A stretch of DNA of 64,000 nucleotides. Origin: Rubrobacter calidifluminis. Its GTDB lineage: Bacteria; Actinomycetota; Rubrobacteria; Rubrobacterales; Rubrobacteraceae. This document shows, in pieces, positions 1 to 8,983 of the stretch. The stretch spans positions 1 to 64,000 of the forward strand of contig NZ_JAQKGV010000009.1 of assembly GCF_028617075.1 (NCBI RefSeq). The letters run 5' to 3'. How positions within the stretch are numbered: position 1 is the stretch's first letter; every line of letters starts with the position of its first letter. Below the pieces are notes generated by a model, which made no database searches, was not told where the DNA came from, and was given only the letters and a program-made list of their open reading frames with translations. The position numbers and the translations under genes were made by a program.

Positions 1-203
1 AGCTAGTCCGGGAGGTGGTCGGCTACGAGGGAGAGATACGCTTTGACAGCACAAAACCAGATGGCACCCCACGCAAGCTGCTCGATGTGGGCCGCCTGCA
101 CTCTCTGGGCTGGCGGGCGAGGATCCCGCTGCGGGAGGGCATCGAGCACACCTACCGGTGGTATCTGGAGCGGTACGCCGCCACCCCCAGCGTCTACCGC
201 TGA
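1..203 (+). CDS. fcl: GDP-L-fucose synthase, C-terminal fragment (partial)
   Basis: This is the last 66 or so codons of a gene that starts before the window. The peptide contains [19 protein letters not shown], the conserved C-terminal substrate-binding stretch of GDP-L-fucose synthases (epimerase/reductases of the short-chain dehydrogenase superfamily). These enzymes turn GDP-4-keto-6-deoxymannose into GDP-L-fucose in the cytoplasm. The reading frame is open to the left edge and stops at 201-203. It converges on, and overlaps by about 10 bp, the minus-strand beta-helix gene. It would supply an activated fucose donor to the polysaccharide locus on its right. The N-terminal Rossmann part is not visible. 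Confidence 0.85.
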   Translation, partial: LVREVVGYEGEIRFDSTKPDGTPRKLLDVGRLHSLGWRARIPLREGIEHTYRWYLERYAATPSVYR

Positions 204-1744
204 CCCTGCGGCAGGTTCGGTATCCCGGCGCCTCGGATCACGCGCCTCTCCTCCAGTGCCGAGAGGTAACGCGCCCGCTGCTCACCGGGGGTCGCGTTGA
301 AGTCCGAGAGGTACTTGAAGTTCGAACCCCACTTGTAGCGGTAGTCCGCCCCCTCGGGAGACGAGAACCAGTAGCGGTCCTCGTACCCGTGGTTGTCGGC
401 AGAAGGCTCGTAGATGTTACCCCCCGGGTAGGCCTTCACCCAGGCAAGCGCCGTGTGGATGCCACCGTCGGCATGATCCCTGGCTATTATGTAGTTGTCG
501 TGCACCTTTATCCCGGTGACCCTGTCATAATTTGACCCGCCGGCCTGGGAACGATCCTGGTTCACGATCGTTATACCGTCGTTGTTCCAGGCTAGGACGT
601 TGTCGTAGACGTCGACGTTCTGGCACGAGGAGACGAGTATGCCCGCCTGCCCGAAGCTACTCCCCCGCGAAGACCACCCGTTACGCCAGATCTTGTTGCC
701 GAAGATCTTCGAGTGGTCGCTGATCTCAAGGTGGATACCGTTCCTCGCGTTCCCGTGGATCCTGTTGTTCGAGTAGGTCGCATCGTTACACCCGTTGTCG
801 CACCAGAATCCCACCGGGTCGTTGCGGTACACGTCGTTGCCCGTGGCGAGCAGCCGGATCATATGGTTGTTCTTCATCCCGCCGGCCTCCCAGCGGGGAT
901 CGAAGCCCTCGGTGTTGTTGTCGTGGATCCTGTTGTCCTTCACCACGAGGTCCGCCCGGCTGCCGGTGATGCCGAGCTGCCCGCCATGGTGGATGTTGTT
1001 CCCTACGGCGAGCAGCTCCCGCGCCCCACCGAGCTGGAGATCCGCGCCGTGCGCCCAGGAAAGGTTGTTGCCCCTGACGGTCCATCCGCTGTGACCGTTG
1101 TTGGTGAGCGCCCCGGTCTGGGCGGGGTTCGCAGCATACTTCATCGTGAAGCCCTCGATGGTGACGTCGTCGGAGCGGCCAACCACCCAGTATCTCCTCA
1201 CGGTCACCTCGACGGCATGCCCGGTGGGATCGTTGGCGAGGATGACGTGCCGGCCGGCGTCGAGGGCGAACTGCCCGGGCCCGGGGTTCGAGGCGACCTG
1301 CTCGAGCGGCCTCCCGTCGATGAAGACCTGCTCCGGCCAGCGGCACCGATCGGTGCCGGGCCTGCAGTACCCTCCACTCTCGAACCGCGGCACAGAAGCA
1401 TAGCTCACCCACACAGAACCCTCCCTGCGCCAGCGCCGCCACACGTCGGAGCCCCGAATCTCGGCACCCGGCCCCGCCTCGAGCGTGAGCGGCTTGTTCA
1501 CGACGACGGTCTCGCGGTAGACGCAACCCCCGGGCACGTGCAGGATCGCACCGGCCGGCGCGGCGTCGACCATCTTTTGCAGCGATCGTTTGCAGGTCGG
1601 TTTGGTCTCCGTCGCCCCCCGGGCCTCCCGGGCACCACAGAGCATGCAGAACGCCGCCGCGGAGAAGACCAGAGCGATGGATGCCACCATCCAGAAACCC
1701 CTCGCCCTCCGGCCGAACGCCGCCGAACTTCGCCTCAACACCAT
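194..1744 (-). CDS. secreted right-handed parallel beta-helix repeat protein
   Basis: A 516-residue protein. Residues 1-43 form a signal peptide with an Arg-rich n-region and a hydrophobic core ending near AREARGA. The mature part begins with a conserved N-cap ([18 protein letters not shown]...), then shows many short repeats with N-asparagine ladders ([47 protein letters not shown]). These are typical of NosD/pectate-lyase-like right-handed beta-helices. Such folds occur in polysaccharide lyases and C5-epimerases, so a role on the extracellular polysaccharide is inferred; no catalytic residue can be assigned. The ATG at 1744 is preceded by GGAGGGGGGT. It is paralogous to the gene at 6553-8106. 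Confidence 0.85.
   Translation of the reverse strand: MVLRRSSAAFGRRARGFWMVASIALVFSAAAFCMLCGAREARGATETKPTCKRSLQKMVDAAPAGAILHVPGGCVYRETVVVNKPLTLEAGPGAEIRGSDVWRRWRREGSVWVSYASVPRFESGGYCRPGTDRCRWPEQVFIDGRPLEQVASNPGPGQFALDAGRHVILANDPTGHAVEVTVRRYWVVGRSDDVTIEGFTMKYAANPAQTGALTNNGHSGWTVRGNNLSWAHGADLQLGGARELLAVGNNIHHGGQLGITGSRADLVVKDNRIHDNNTEGFDPRWEAGGMKNNHMIRLLATGNDVYRNDPVGFWCDNGCNDATYSNNRIHGNARNGIHLEISDHSKIFGNKIWRNGWSSRGSSFGQAGILVSSCQNVDVYDNVLAWNNDGITIVNQDRSQAGGSNYDRVTGIKVHDNYIIARDHADGGIHTALAWVKAYPGGNIYEPSADNHGYEDRYWFSSPEGADYRYKWGSNFKYLSDFNATPGEQRARYLSALEERRVIRGAGIPNLPQGQR
1196..1346. repeat. 151-bp block shared with the second beta-helix gene (7603-7753)
   Basis: Reading base by base, 1196-1346 matches 7603-7753 with only two differences (T/C in the cccggTgggat stretch and C/T in gtCgatg). 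It encodes the N-terminal segment around CRWPEQVFI and [18 protein letters not shown]. The flanking parts of the two genes are much more diverged, so this block looks like a gene-conversion tract or is under strong constraint. Confidence 0.85.
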
Positions 1745-1913
1745 ACCCCCCTCCTGCTCGTTGTCAGGGAGCTCCAGAGGAGCCTGTAACCGGCCCAGCC
1801 AGCGAACCGGTCAGGAGTGTTATCGGCGTAGAACGCCCAAGACTTTATCCCGATTCCTCAAAATAGAGCCAGAGATGCCTGGTCCCCTGTGGAACAGCAC
1901 GATGAGGAGGAGA

Positions 1914-3044
1914 TCAGTTCGAGAAGCTGGCAAACCCCTGCTGAGGCTGTCCGCCTATGGAGGTGAAGTCACCCCCTGCGTAGAGCCTCCCGCGCAGGAA
2001 ATCCGGCGTGAGCTCCCACACTCCAGCATCGGCCTTCGGCGCCCAGCCAGGATCCACAGCCCCCCTTACGGGATCAATCGCGGCGAACTTGCGTCTCAGC
2101 AGACCTCCGAAATGATCGTAGTGCCCGCCAACGAAAACCTCGTCGTCGAAGACGGTCACGGCCTGACAGTCACCGTCGGCGTGCCGGCTCCACAGGACGG
2201 AACCGGTCGTCGTGTCGTACGCCGAGGCCGCACCGCCTCCGGTTCCTCCCTCGGCGGTGAAGACGTAGCCCCCGGATTCCACCAGATCTATGACGGGACG
2301 CATGATCGCTGGCCTCCAGGAGAGCAGAGTCCCCAGGGCGGGGCTCAGGGTGGCCAGGTACCTCCTCGACTGGCCGGAGACGGCAGTAAAATACCCCCCG
2401 GCGTAGATCCGGGTGCCGTCGATGGAGACGGTGAGCTTACGCACGGTGTTGTTGGCAGATGGGTGCCAGTTCGGGGCGAGGCTACCATCGATGCCGTCCA
2501 CCAGGGCGAGACGGGTGCGTGCCCGTCCGTCGACGTGCAGGAAAGCTCCTCCCAGATAGACCTCGTTCCCGGCCACGGCTATGGTGCGCACCGTGCCATC
2601 AGCTCCGGCTCTCCACCCTGCAACCGCCCTGCCGGTGGTCGGGTCGAGGGCGACGAGCCTCTCGTGCGGGACGCCCCCGACGCTCGTGAAGTCCCCTCCA
2701 GCGTAGATCTTCGTGCCGTCCGGGGAAGCGGCCAGCGTATAGACCGCCCCGTTCGCCCCTGGGTTCCAGCCCCTCAGCGCGCCTGTGGCGGCATCCATGG
2801 ATGCCAGTCGGGTGCGCGGGACTCCGTTCACGTGCCGGAAGTTGCCGGCGATGTAGATGCGATCCCCCCACAGCAGGATGGCTGAGACCCGACCGTCGGT
2901 CTGCACGGTGTCATACGGGCTACCGGCCGGGGCAGCCCGCGCGGGAACCTGCAGGATGAAAAGGAACGCCAGGGCCACCGCACAGCCTGCCAGGGAAACC
3001 GCCATACGATCCACATCATTCCGGCAACTCGCGCTGTCCCTCAC
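1914..3044 (-). CDS. secreted beta-propeller protein with GG-F repeats (delta-60/DUF5122-like)
   Basis: About 376 residues. A signal peptide (AVSLAGCAVALAFLFILQVPARA) precedes a repeat region with the recurring signature YxGGxF (IYIAGNFRHV, IYAGGDFTSV, VYLGGAFLHV, IYAGGYFTAV, VFVGGHYDHF, LYAGGDFTSI). Each unit is 40-50 residues and ends in a W-x-P loop, as in delta-60/DUF5122 and PQQ-like propellers. The GTG at 3044 starts 8 nt after the upstream stop and has GTGAGTGGGG just before it; ATG 3005 is an alternative that still leaves the signal peptide intact. A longer in-frame start at 3167 would run deep into the upstream gene and is unlikely. The function is unknown; an extracellular scaffold or ligand-binding role is inferred. 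Confidence 0.8.
   Translation of the reverse strand: MRDSASCRNDVDRMAVSLAGCAVALAFLFILQVPARAAPAGSPYDTVQTDGRVSAILLWGDRIYIAGNFRHVNGVPRTRLASMDAATGALRGWNPGANGAVYTLAASPDGTKIYAGGDFTSVGGVPHERLVALDPTTGRAVAGWRAGADGTVRTIAVAGNEVYLGGAFLHVDGRARTRLALVDGIDGSLAPNWHPSANNTVRKLTVSIDGTRIYAGGYFTAVSGQSRRYLATLSPALGTLLSWRPAIMRPVIDLVESGGYVFTAEGGTGGGAASAYDTTTGSVLWSRHADGDCQAVTVFDDEVFVGGHYDHFGGLLRRKFAAIDPVRGAVDPGWAPKADAGVWELTPDFLRGRLYAGGDFTSIGGQPQQGFASFSN
2631..2769. repeat. 139-bp block shared with the adjacent propeller gene (3784-3922)
   Basis: 2631-2769 matches 3784-3922 with two mismatches (gtCccctccA versus gtTccctccG). It encodes one propeller blade, including TLAASPDGTKIYAGG and VPHERLVALDPTTG. Neighbouring blades of the two proteins are far less alike. 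Confidence 0.85.
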
Positions 3045-3051
3045 ACCCCAC

Positions 3052-5280
3052 TCACCCCGAGAACTGCGCGAAACCCTGCTGAGAACGCCCGGAGACCTTA
3101 GTAAAATCCCCGCCCATGTAGAGGCGCTGGGTGCCGAACGCCGCCAGCGCCCACACACCGCGACCACCCTGGGTGTTGCCCCCCACGTCCGGCTGCCATC
3201 CGGGATCCAGACTGCCGGTCGCCGCGTCGAGCGCCGCAGCCTGACTCAGGCTCTGACCGCCCAACAGCTCGAAGTGCCCGCCCACATAGACTCTATCCCC
3301 CACCAGGGTTATGGCCTGGCAGTCTCCATCCGCCGCCACGCTCCAGAGAACCTGGCCGGACGTGCCGTACGCAGACACCGCTCCACCTCCCGGCCCACCC
3401 TGAGCAGCGAACACCCCGGTGCCGGAAACTGCCAGATCGAGCACCGGCCGTTTCGACGCCGGCTTCCAGAGGGGATCGAGCGCACCCGTCACCGGGTCGA
3501 CGGCGACCAGATACTTCCTCGTCTGCCCGGAAAATCCCGTAAAGTCGCCCCCGACATACAGCCGCCCGCCGTCAGGTGCGAGGGCCATGGTCCTCACGAT
3601 GGCACCGGCGGAAGGAGCCCAGAGGGGATCGAGCGCACCCGTCGCGGCATCCAGGAGCGCGAGGCGCGACCTGCTCTGACCGTTCACGTTGAGGAAATCA
3701 CCTCCGACATAGATCCTGTTGCCGGAGACCACGATTGAGCGCACTACACCGTCCGCCGAGGGATCCCATCCGGCGTCCGCAGCGCCGGTGGTCGGGTCGA
3801 GGGCGACGAGCCTCTCGTGCGGGACGCCCCCGACGCTCGTGAAGTTCCCTCCGGCGTAGATCTTCGTGCCGTCCGGGGAAGCGGCCAGCGTATAGACCGC
3901 CCCGTTCGCCCCTGGGTTCCAGTCGGGGTCGACCGTGCCCGTCGTGGCGTCGATGGCCGCGAGGCGGGACCTCTTGACGCCGCCCACGCTGGTAAGCCCG
4001 CCTCCGGCGTAGACGAGATCCCCGTCGCTGGAGGGGGCCAGCGCGATCACCGGCCCGTTGGCGTTCGGGTTCCAGCTCGTGATGGTACCGCTGGCGGCCC
4101 GCACGGCCGCCAGGCGGTTGCGCGAAGCGTGTCCGAAGACGGTGAAGTTGCCGCCCGCGTAGACGAGAGAGCCGTCGGGCGAGAGTGCTATCGCGTTCAC
4201 CGTCTTGTTCGCCCCAGGGTTCCAGGCCGTCGGGAGACCGTTGGAGGCATCTATCGCGGCGATCCTGGACCGGGCAGCACCGTTTACGCTGGTGAAATCA
4301 CCACCCGCGTAGACCAGAGACCCGTCGTTCGATACCGCCAGGGTGTTCACCGCGGCGTCCGCGCCGGGGTTCCAGCCGGGGTCAACCGATCCGTCCACCG
4401 GGCTGACCTCAGCAAGGTAGCCGCGCGATATCCCGCGTACGTTCGTGAACCTCCCCCCCGCGTACAGGCGAGAACCATCGGGTGAGATCGCCAGCGCGTA
4501 GACTGTGTTGTTGGCGTTGGCGCTCCAGGAACCATCTACCGCACCGGTGACGGGGTCGAGCGATGCCAGCCGGCCGCGTGCAACACCGTTCACCGAGGTG
4601 AACGCCCCGCCCACGTATACACGGCCGCCGTCGGGCGCGATGGCGATGGCGTCCACGGTCCCGTTGGTGGACGGGGTCCATGACTGGTCCACCTCCCCGG
4701 TGGCGGCGTCGAGCGCGACCAGGTTACTCCGGGCCTCGCCGTCCACCGTAGTGAAGTTCCCTCCGGCGTAGATCTTCGTGCCGTCCGGGGAAGCGGCCAG
4801 CGCGTCGACCGTCCCATCCAGCTTGGGGTTCCAGTCCGGGTCCGTGGTGCCATCCGAGAGGACGTGGGCGATCCCGGGCCTGAAGCTGCCCCCGACCCGC
4901 TGGAACTCTCCCCCGATATACCATCCGCCAGAACCATCGGGGGTCACGGCGAGCACCCGCCCGTTCACGTTCGGGAAAGCGCCGTCCAGCGTCCCACCGC
5001 CGGAGTACAGGGCGACGCCGAAACCCGTGTTCGGCCCGACCTGCCGGAAGTTGCCCCCGATATAGATCTCATCGCCGACACGCTCGATGGCCGAGACCCG
5101 CCCGTCCGTGACCCAGGTCGTGTCGGGGATGCTGAACGGTGTGGCGAACGCCGTGGCCTGCGGCAGGAAGATTCCGAAAGCACCAAGCAGGAACAGCAGG
5201 AGTAATCGGCGAACGGATGCCGGCCCCCGGCCACTGCGGCCCCGCTGCCCCGTACCCGGCATCCGGTATCCTGCTCTCAT
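3052..5280 (-). CDS. large secreted beta-propeller protein, about 13 GG-F blades
   Basis: A 742-residue protein with an Arg-rich start and a hydrophobic signal segment (RLLLLFLLGAFGIFLPQATAFA). The rest is an array of blades of about 42-50 residues with the pattern D-G-x-V-x-A-L-A-x-S-P-D-G, then YAGGxFT, then R-x-x-L-A-A-x-D-A-T-G. I count about 13 YxGGxF signatures, more than one propeller usually holds, so two stacked propellers are likely. Its ATG at 5280 overlaps the stop of the upstream gene (ATGA), which suggests coupled translation. It lies in a three-gene run of related propellers. Function unknown; surface matrix or adhesion is inference. Confidence 0.85.
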   Translation of the reverse strand: MRAGYRMPGTGQRGRSGRGPASVRRLLLLFLLGAFGIFLPQATAFATPFSIPDTTWVTDGRVSAIERVGDEIYIGGNFRQVGPNTGFGVALYSGGGTLDGAFPNVNGRVLAVTPDGSGGWYIGGEFQRVGGSFRPGIAHVLSDGTTDPDWNPKLDGTVDALAASPDGTKIYAGGNFTTVDGEARSNLVALDAATGEVDQSWTPSTNGTVDAIAIAPDGGRVYVGGAFTSVNGVARGRLASLDPVTGAVDGSWSANANNTVYALAISPDGSRLYAGGRFTNVRGISRGYLAEVSPVDGSVDPGWNPGADAAVNTLAVSNDGSLVYAGGDFTSVNGAARSRIAAIDASNGLPTAWNPGANKTVNAIALSPDGSLVYAGGNFTVFGHASRNRLAAVRAASGTITSWNPNANGPVIALAPSSDGDLVYAGGGLTSVGGVKRSRLAAIDATTGTVDPDWNPGANGAVYTLAASPDGTKIYAGGNFTSVGGVPHERLVALDPTTGAADAGWDPSADGVVRSIVVSGNRIYVGGDFLNVNGQSRSRLALLDAATGALDPLWAPSAGAIVRTMALAPDGGRLYVGGDFTGFSGQTRKYLVAVDPVTGALDPLWKPASKRPVLDLAVSGTGVFAAQGGPGGGAVSAYGTSGQVLWSVAADGDCQAITLVGDRVYVGGHFELLGGQSLSQAAALDAATGSLDPGWQPDVGGNTQGGRGVWALAAFGTQRLYMGGDFTKVSGRSQQGFAQFSG

Positions 5281-6374
5281 CGCATCGAAAACCGGGCGAA
5301 CCCGATCCTCTGCCGGTTGTTTATGGAGGTGAAGTCACCCCCCGCGTAGAGCCTCCCGCGCGAGGTGTCGGCCAGCAGTTCGTAGGGACCGAGCTTGTTG
5401 GCATCGGGCGCCCAGCCTCGGCTGAGGCTCCCGGATCTCGGCACTATCGCGAAAAATCCCCCGCGATGCCGGCCCCCGACCCTGTCGAAGTGTCCCCCGA
5501 AGTACACCAAGCCGCTCATCACCGCCACGGCCTGGGTGTTGCCGTTGGTATGCTGGCTCCAGACGATTCTCCCGGAGCCCGTGCTGTACGCAGAGGCGGC
5601 CCCACCCCTCAGTCCCCCCTGCGCGGCGTAGACGCGCTTTCTGGTCACCGCGAAGTCTATGACCGGCCGGCGGGGATTGGGACTCCAGGCGGCAACCCTG
5701 CCGGAGAGGGGGTGGAGGGCCTCAAGGTTGCGCCGGTACGGTCCTCTGATGGTGGAGAAAGCTCCCCCGACGTACAGACGAGATCCAACGACGTCGATCC
5801 TGCGCACGGAGCCTCTGACCCCCGCCTTCCAGTTCTCGACGAGGGCACCATCGGCGGCCCCGAGTAAGGCGATCGAGTAGCGGGTTTTGCCGTCGACCTT
5901 CCGGAAGTCTCCTCCCACGTAGATCCTCGTTCCGTAGACCTCGATGGCGCGCACCGGGGCGTCGGCGGAGGCGCGCCAGCCGCCAAGTGTTCTCCCCGTC
6001 GAGGCGTCCAGCGCTGCCAAATCATCGCGGTACGTCCCATCCGTCCGGGAGAAGTCTCCTCCCACGTAGATCCTCCTCCCGTCGGGAGAGGCCGCGAGGG
6101 CGTACACGGGCCCGTTGGTGGTCGGACTCCACGGTTTCAGCAAGCCCGTGCTCGCATCGAAGGCCGCCAGGTTCGACCTCCGGACCCCGCCGACCCTGCC
6201 AAAGCGTCCTCCCATGTAGATGGTGTTCCCGACCCTCAGGAAGCAGTAGACCGTGCCGTCGGTTTGAAAGGTGCGGTCCGGGACGTTGTTCAGAGCGGCC
6301 AGGGCGGGTGGCGCCGCGGCGAGCAGCCAGAGTACGGCACAGCACCACATCGAAATTATGATACGGAGTCTCAT
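5277..6374 (-). CDS. secreted beta-propeller protein with GG-F repeats
   Basis: About 365 residues. The start is chosen at ATG 6374 (ATG 6377 is adjacent), behind GGAGAGGAGCTGG. The signal peptide (IIISMWCCAVLWLLAAAPPALA) is followed by the blades IYMGGRFGRV, IYVGGDFSRT, IYVGGDFRKV, LYVGGAFSTI, VYFGGHFDRV and LYAGGDFTSI. All three tandem propeller proteins share a C-terminal order: a FAxxGGxxGGAASAY segment, then D-G-D/N-T-C-Q-A-V, then GGHFD, and a final GGDFTSI...QxGFAxFS. This indicates one family that arose by duplication. It is first of the coupled trio. Confidence 0.82.
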   Translation of the reverse strand: MRLRIIISMWCCAVLWLLAAAPPALAALNNVPDRTFQTDGTVYCFLRVGNTIYMGGRFGRVGGVRRSNLAAFDASTGLLKPWSPTTNGPVYALAASPDGRRIYVGGDFSRTDGTYRDDLAALDASTGRTLGGWRASADAPVRAIEVYGTRIYVGGDFRKVDGKTRYSIALLGAADGALVENWKAGVRGSVRRIDVVGSRLYVGGAFSTIRGPYRRNLEALHPLSGRVAAWSPNPRRPVIDFAVTRKRVYAAQGGLRGGAASAYSTGSGRIVWSQHTNGNTQAVAVMSGLVYFGGHFDRVGGRHRGGFFAIVPRSGSLSRGWAPDANKLGPYELLADTSRGRLYAGGDFTSINNRQRIGFARFSMR

Positions 6375-6552
6375 CATCCAGCTCCTCTCCACGAATCCAG
6401 GTGCCATGCGGTGCATACTTCCTCCACCCCCCGGACTCCCATCGGCAGGACCGCAGCCATGTAACGAGTCTGACAGATAGTGCAAGAGGTCGCATCCCCC
6501 AGATGGCACATTAAGGCAGCAACCCGGCAGGATTTTCGCGCGGTGTGTTTAA

Positions 6553-8106
6553 CTAGAACAGCCGCGATAGCCTGGACAGGATCCCCCAGGGTTTCTGAGG
6601 GTGCCTGCTGGGGGAAGCCGGGAGGCCGTTCTGCCTCAGCAGGGCCTCCTTCTCGGCGGTGGAGAGGTAGCGGCCGCCCTTCTCGGCCGGGGTGGCGTTG
6701 AAGCCGGTGAGAGACCTGCACCGCCCCTGCCACTTGAAGCGGCAGGCGCTTTCGCGGGACCCTTCGAACCAGAAGGCGTCCCCTACGCCACCATTGTTCA
6801 TCGCAGGGTTGTAAAGGCTCGGGACGCCTCGTATCGCGGAGCCGCTACCGTTCCAGAAGATGGCCGCATGGTCGGACGATCCTGGCGGCTCGCTCTGTAT
6901 GATCTTGTTTGCCTGCAGCCTGACGTCTCTGACGGTGTTATAGGCCTGCTCGTGGCTTCTCCTCCTCTCCTGCTGGACCACGCCGATGCCGGATGCATTC
7001 CAGGCCAGGACGTTGTCCTTCACCACCCCGTCGCGGGAACCGTTTATGGAGATGCCCGCACCGTTGTAGGAGTTGCCCTCCCCCCAGCCGTTCTCCCACA
7101 CCACGTTGTCGCGGACACTGAAGTTCTTTGTTATCTCGACCCGGATGCCGTTCCTGGGGTTGCCGTGGACCCTGTTGTGCGAGATCTCCACGTTCTTCTG
7201 CGCCGGGTTCACCACGTCCGTCCAGATGCCTATGTCCCTGTTGTCATAGACGTCGTTGCCGGAGATCACCGCATGGCGGGGCTGGGTGACCTTCATCCCC
7301 CCGGCTTCCCAGCGGGGATCGAAGCCCTCGACGTTGTTGCGGTACACCCTGTTGCCCACGATCTTTACGCTGGCATCATTGCTCCCCAGGCCCAGCTGCC
7401 CGCCGTCGTGCAGCTCGTTGTCGCGGGCGACGAGGCCGTCGCCGAGGGTGAGGGAGAGGTCTCTGGCGTGTGCCCAGGAGAGGTCGTCGTTCTCCACGGT
7501 CCAGTCCGAATAACCGCCGTTCCAGAGGCCGTCCCCCGCGGCATCCTTCATGGTTATCCCCTTCACGGTGACGCCCGGCGAGGCGCCCACTATCCAGCTC
7601 TTCCTCACGGTCACCTCGACGGCATGCCCGGCGGGATCGTTGGCGAGGATGACGTGCCGGCCGGCGTCGAGGGCGAACTGCCCGGGCCCGGGGTTCGAGG
7701 CGACCTGCTCGAGCGGCCTCCCGTTGATGAAGACCTGCTCCGGCCAGCGGCACTCCCGGCTCGATCCCTCGCAGCGATAGCGGTGATCGACGGGGAAGCG
7801 CGGCACGGAATCACGACTCACCCACACAGAACCCTCCCTGCGCCAGCGCCGCCACACATCGGAGCCCCGGATCTCACCCTTCCCTCCGCCATCGAGCGTG
7901 AGCGGCTTGTTCACGACGACGGTCTCGCGGTAGATGCAGTTCCCGGCGAGCCTGACGGTGCTGCCGGGGCGCGCCGCGTCTATCTTCTTCTGCAGGGAGT
8001 CATGGCAGGTGGGCCGGATGTTCGCCGCCATCCCGGTCTTCGCACAGGCCTGTAGCAGGAGTATGAGAGCGCATAAGCTCGCCAACACGATCCCGACCGA
8101 CGACAT
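6553..8106 (-). CDS. secreted or lipid-anchored parallel beta-helix repeat protein
   Basis: About 517 residues from ATG 8106; a GTG at 8202, 6 nt after the upstream stop, is an alternative with a longer Arg-rich leader. The leader SSVGIVLASLCALILLLQAC has a possible but non-ideal lipobox (LQAC), so lipid anchoring is only possible. The body has Asn-rich beta-helix turns (ENDDLSWAH, DNELHDGG, GNRVYRNN, GNDVYDNR, HNRVHGNP, DNVVWENG, DNVLAWNA). It shares the N-cap [17 protein letters not shown] and a near-identical DNA block with the gene at 194-1744. The context suggests action on the extracellular polysaccharide, but no lyase or epimerase site can be identified. Confidence 0.83.
   Translation of the reverse strand: MSSVGIVLASLCALILLLQACAKTGMAANIRPTCHDSLQKKIDAARPGSTVRLAGNCIYRETVVVNKPLTLDGGGKGEIRGSDVWRRWRREGSVWVSRDSVPRFPVDHRYRCEGSSRECRWPEQVFINGRPLEQVASNPGPGQFALDAGRHVILANDPAGHAVEVTVRKSWIVGASPGVTVKGITMKDAAGDGLWNGGYSDWTVENDDLSWAHARDLSLTLGDGLVARDNELHDGGQLGLGSNDASVKIVGNRVYRNNVEGFDPRWEAGGMKVTQPRHAVISGNDVYDNRDIGIWTDVVNPAQKNVEISHNRVHGNPRNGIRVEITKNFSVRDNVVWENGWGEGNSYNGAGISINGSRDGVVKDNVLAWNASGIGVVQQERRRSHEQAYNTVRDVRLQANKIIQSEPPGSSDHAAIFWNGSGSAIRGVPSLYNPAMNNGGVGDAFWFEGSRESACRFKWQGRCRSLTGFNATPAEKGGRYLSTAEKEALLRQNGLPASPSRHPQKPWGILSRLSRLF
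7603..7753. repeat. second copy of the 151-bp beta-helix block (partner 1196-1346)
   Basis: See the partner block: 149 of 151 positions are identical, at a distance of about 6.4 kb and in the same orientation. Confidence 0.85.
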
Positions 8107-8208
8107 CCTGCGGCGACGCCGGGAACCCGCGCGTCGATCCGTCCCTCCATCCGTCGGCGCCCATGTGGCGGAAACCGGGCAGCGGGGACGTCTTCCGTAC
8201 ACAAGCCT

Positions 8209-8979
8209 CTACCAGTAAGCTCCGCGAAGCAGTTTCAGCGACACGCGCAGCCCCTTGGCGGCCGCCTTCCGGGAACCCCGTCCTAGAAGCCCCCGGGCGG
8301 GGAGGTAGCGGTTGCGGATCATCGCATCCTCCCTGTCGCTGTCCTCGCGCAACCTTCTGTTCTTCTGCTCCGGGTAGTAGCGCATCCTGGACCAGGGACG
8401 CGGGACGTGGTGAGGTATGGTATGCTCGGCGAACCTGGCCCACAGATCCGCATCCATCGCCAGGTTGAACCGGGCGTCAAGCCCTCCGACCCGCTCGTAG
8501 ATCCCGCGCCGCCAGAAGGTCGAAGGCTGCGGCAGGTAGTTGTAATCGTGCATCCAGACGAAGCGGTTGAAAGCTATCTCCTTCTTCGGCCGGATAGGAA
8601 GACCTTCGGCGTCGATCCACAGGCTGTCGCCGTAGACCACCTGAAGTTCCGGGCGAGACAGGAAAATCTCCGCCACCTCGCGCAGGGTATGCGGCTCGTG
8701 CAGGTCGTCGGAGCACAGCCAGCACATGATCTCCCCGGTCGACCTCTCGAAGCCCTTTATGAGGGCGTCGGTCTGCCCGCCGTCCGGCTCGCTCACCCAG
8801 TAGGCCAGCCGGTCGGCATACCGCTCGATGATCCGCACGCTGCCATCGCTCGAGCCACCGTCGATCACGATGTACTCCAGGTTGGGGTAACCCTGCTCCA
8901 GAACACTCCTGATGGTCGCCTCGATGTATCGGGCCTGGTTGAAAGAAGGGGTCACGACGGAGATCTTCGGCCAGTCCAA
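8209..8979 (-). CDS. family 2 glycosyltransferase
   Basis: About 256 residues. The N-terminal GT-A nucleotide-binding fold shows PKISVVTPSFNQ, then IVIDGGSSDGS, and the metal-binding acidic motif CSDDL. The W-residue and RMRYYPEQKNRR region follow. These are hallmarks of GT2 enzymes that move a sugar from a nucleotide-sugar to a polysaccharide repeat unit at the inner membrane. TTG 8979 is preferred because GGAGGAGGATAGAGGT sits just ahead of it and it begins a few bases after the polymerase stop; GTG 9009 would overlap that gene. It is the only clear glycosyltransferase in the visible part of the locus, so others probably lie to the left. Confidence 0.88.
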   Translation of the reverse strand: MDWPKISVVTPSFNQARYIEATIRSVLEQGYPNLEYIVIDGGSSDGSVRIIERYADRLAYWVSEPDGGQTDALIKGFERSTGEIMCWLCSDDLHEPHTLREVAEIFLSRPELQVVYGDSLWIDAEGLPIRPKKEIAFNRFVWMHDYNYLPQPSTFWRRGIYERVGGLDARFNLAMDADLWARFAEHTIPHHVPRPWSRMRYYPEQKNRRLREDSDREDAMIRNRYLPARGLLGRGSRKAAAKGLRVSLKLLRGAYW

Positions 8980-8983
8980 ACCT

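Noticed and set aside
3005-3167. N-terminal extension of the 1914-3044 propeller protein up to 3167
   Set aside because: It would overlap the upstream gene by more than 110 bp and put about 55 charged residues before the signal peptide.
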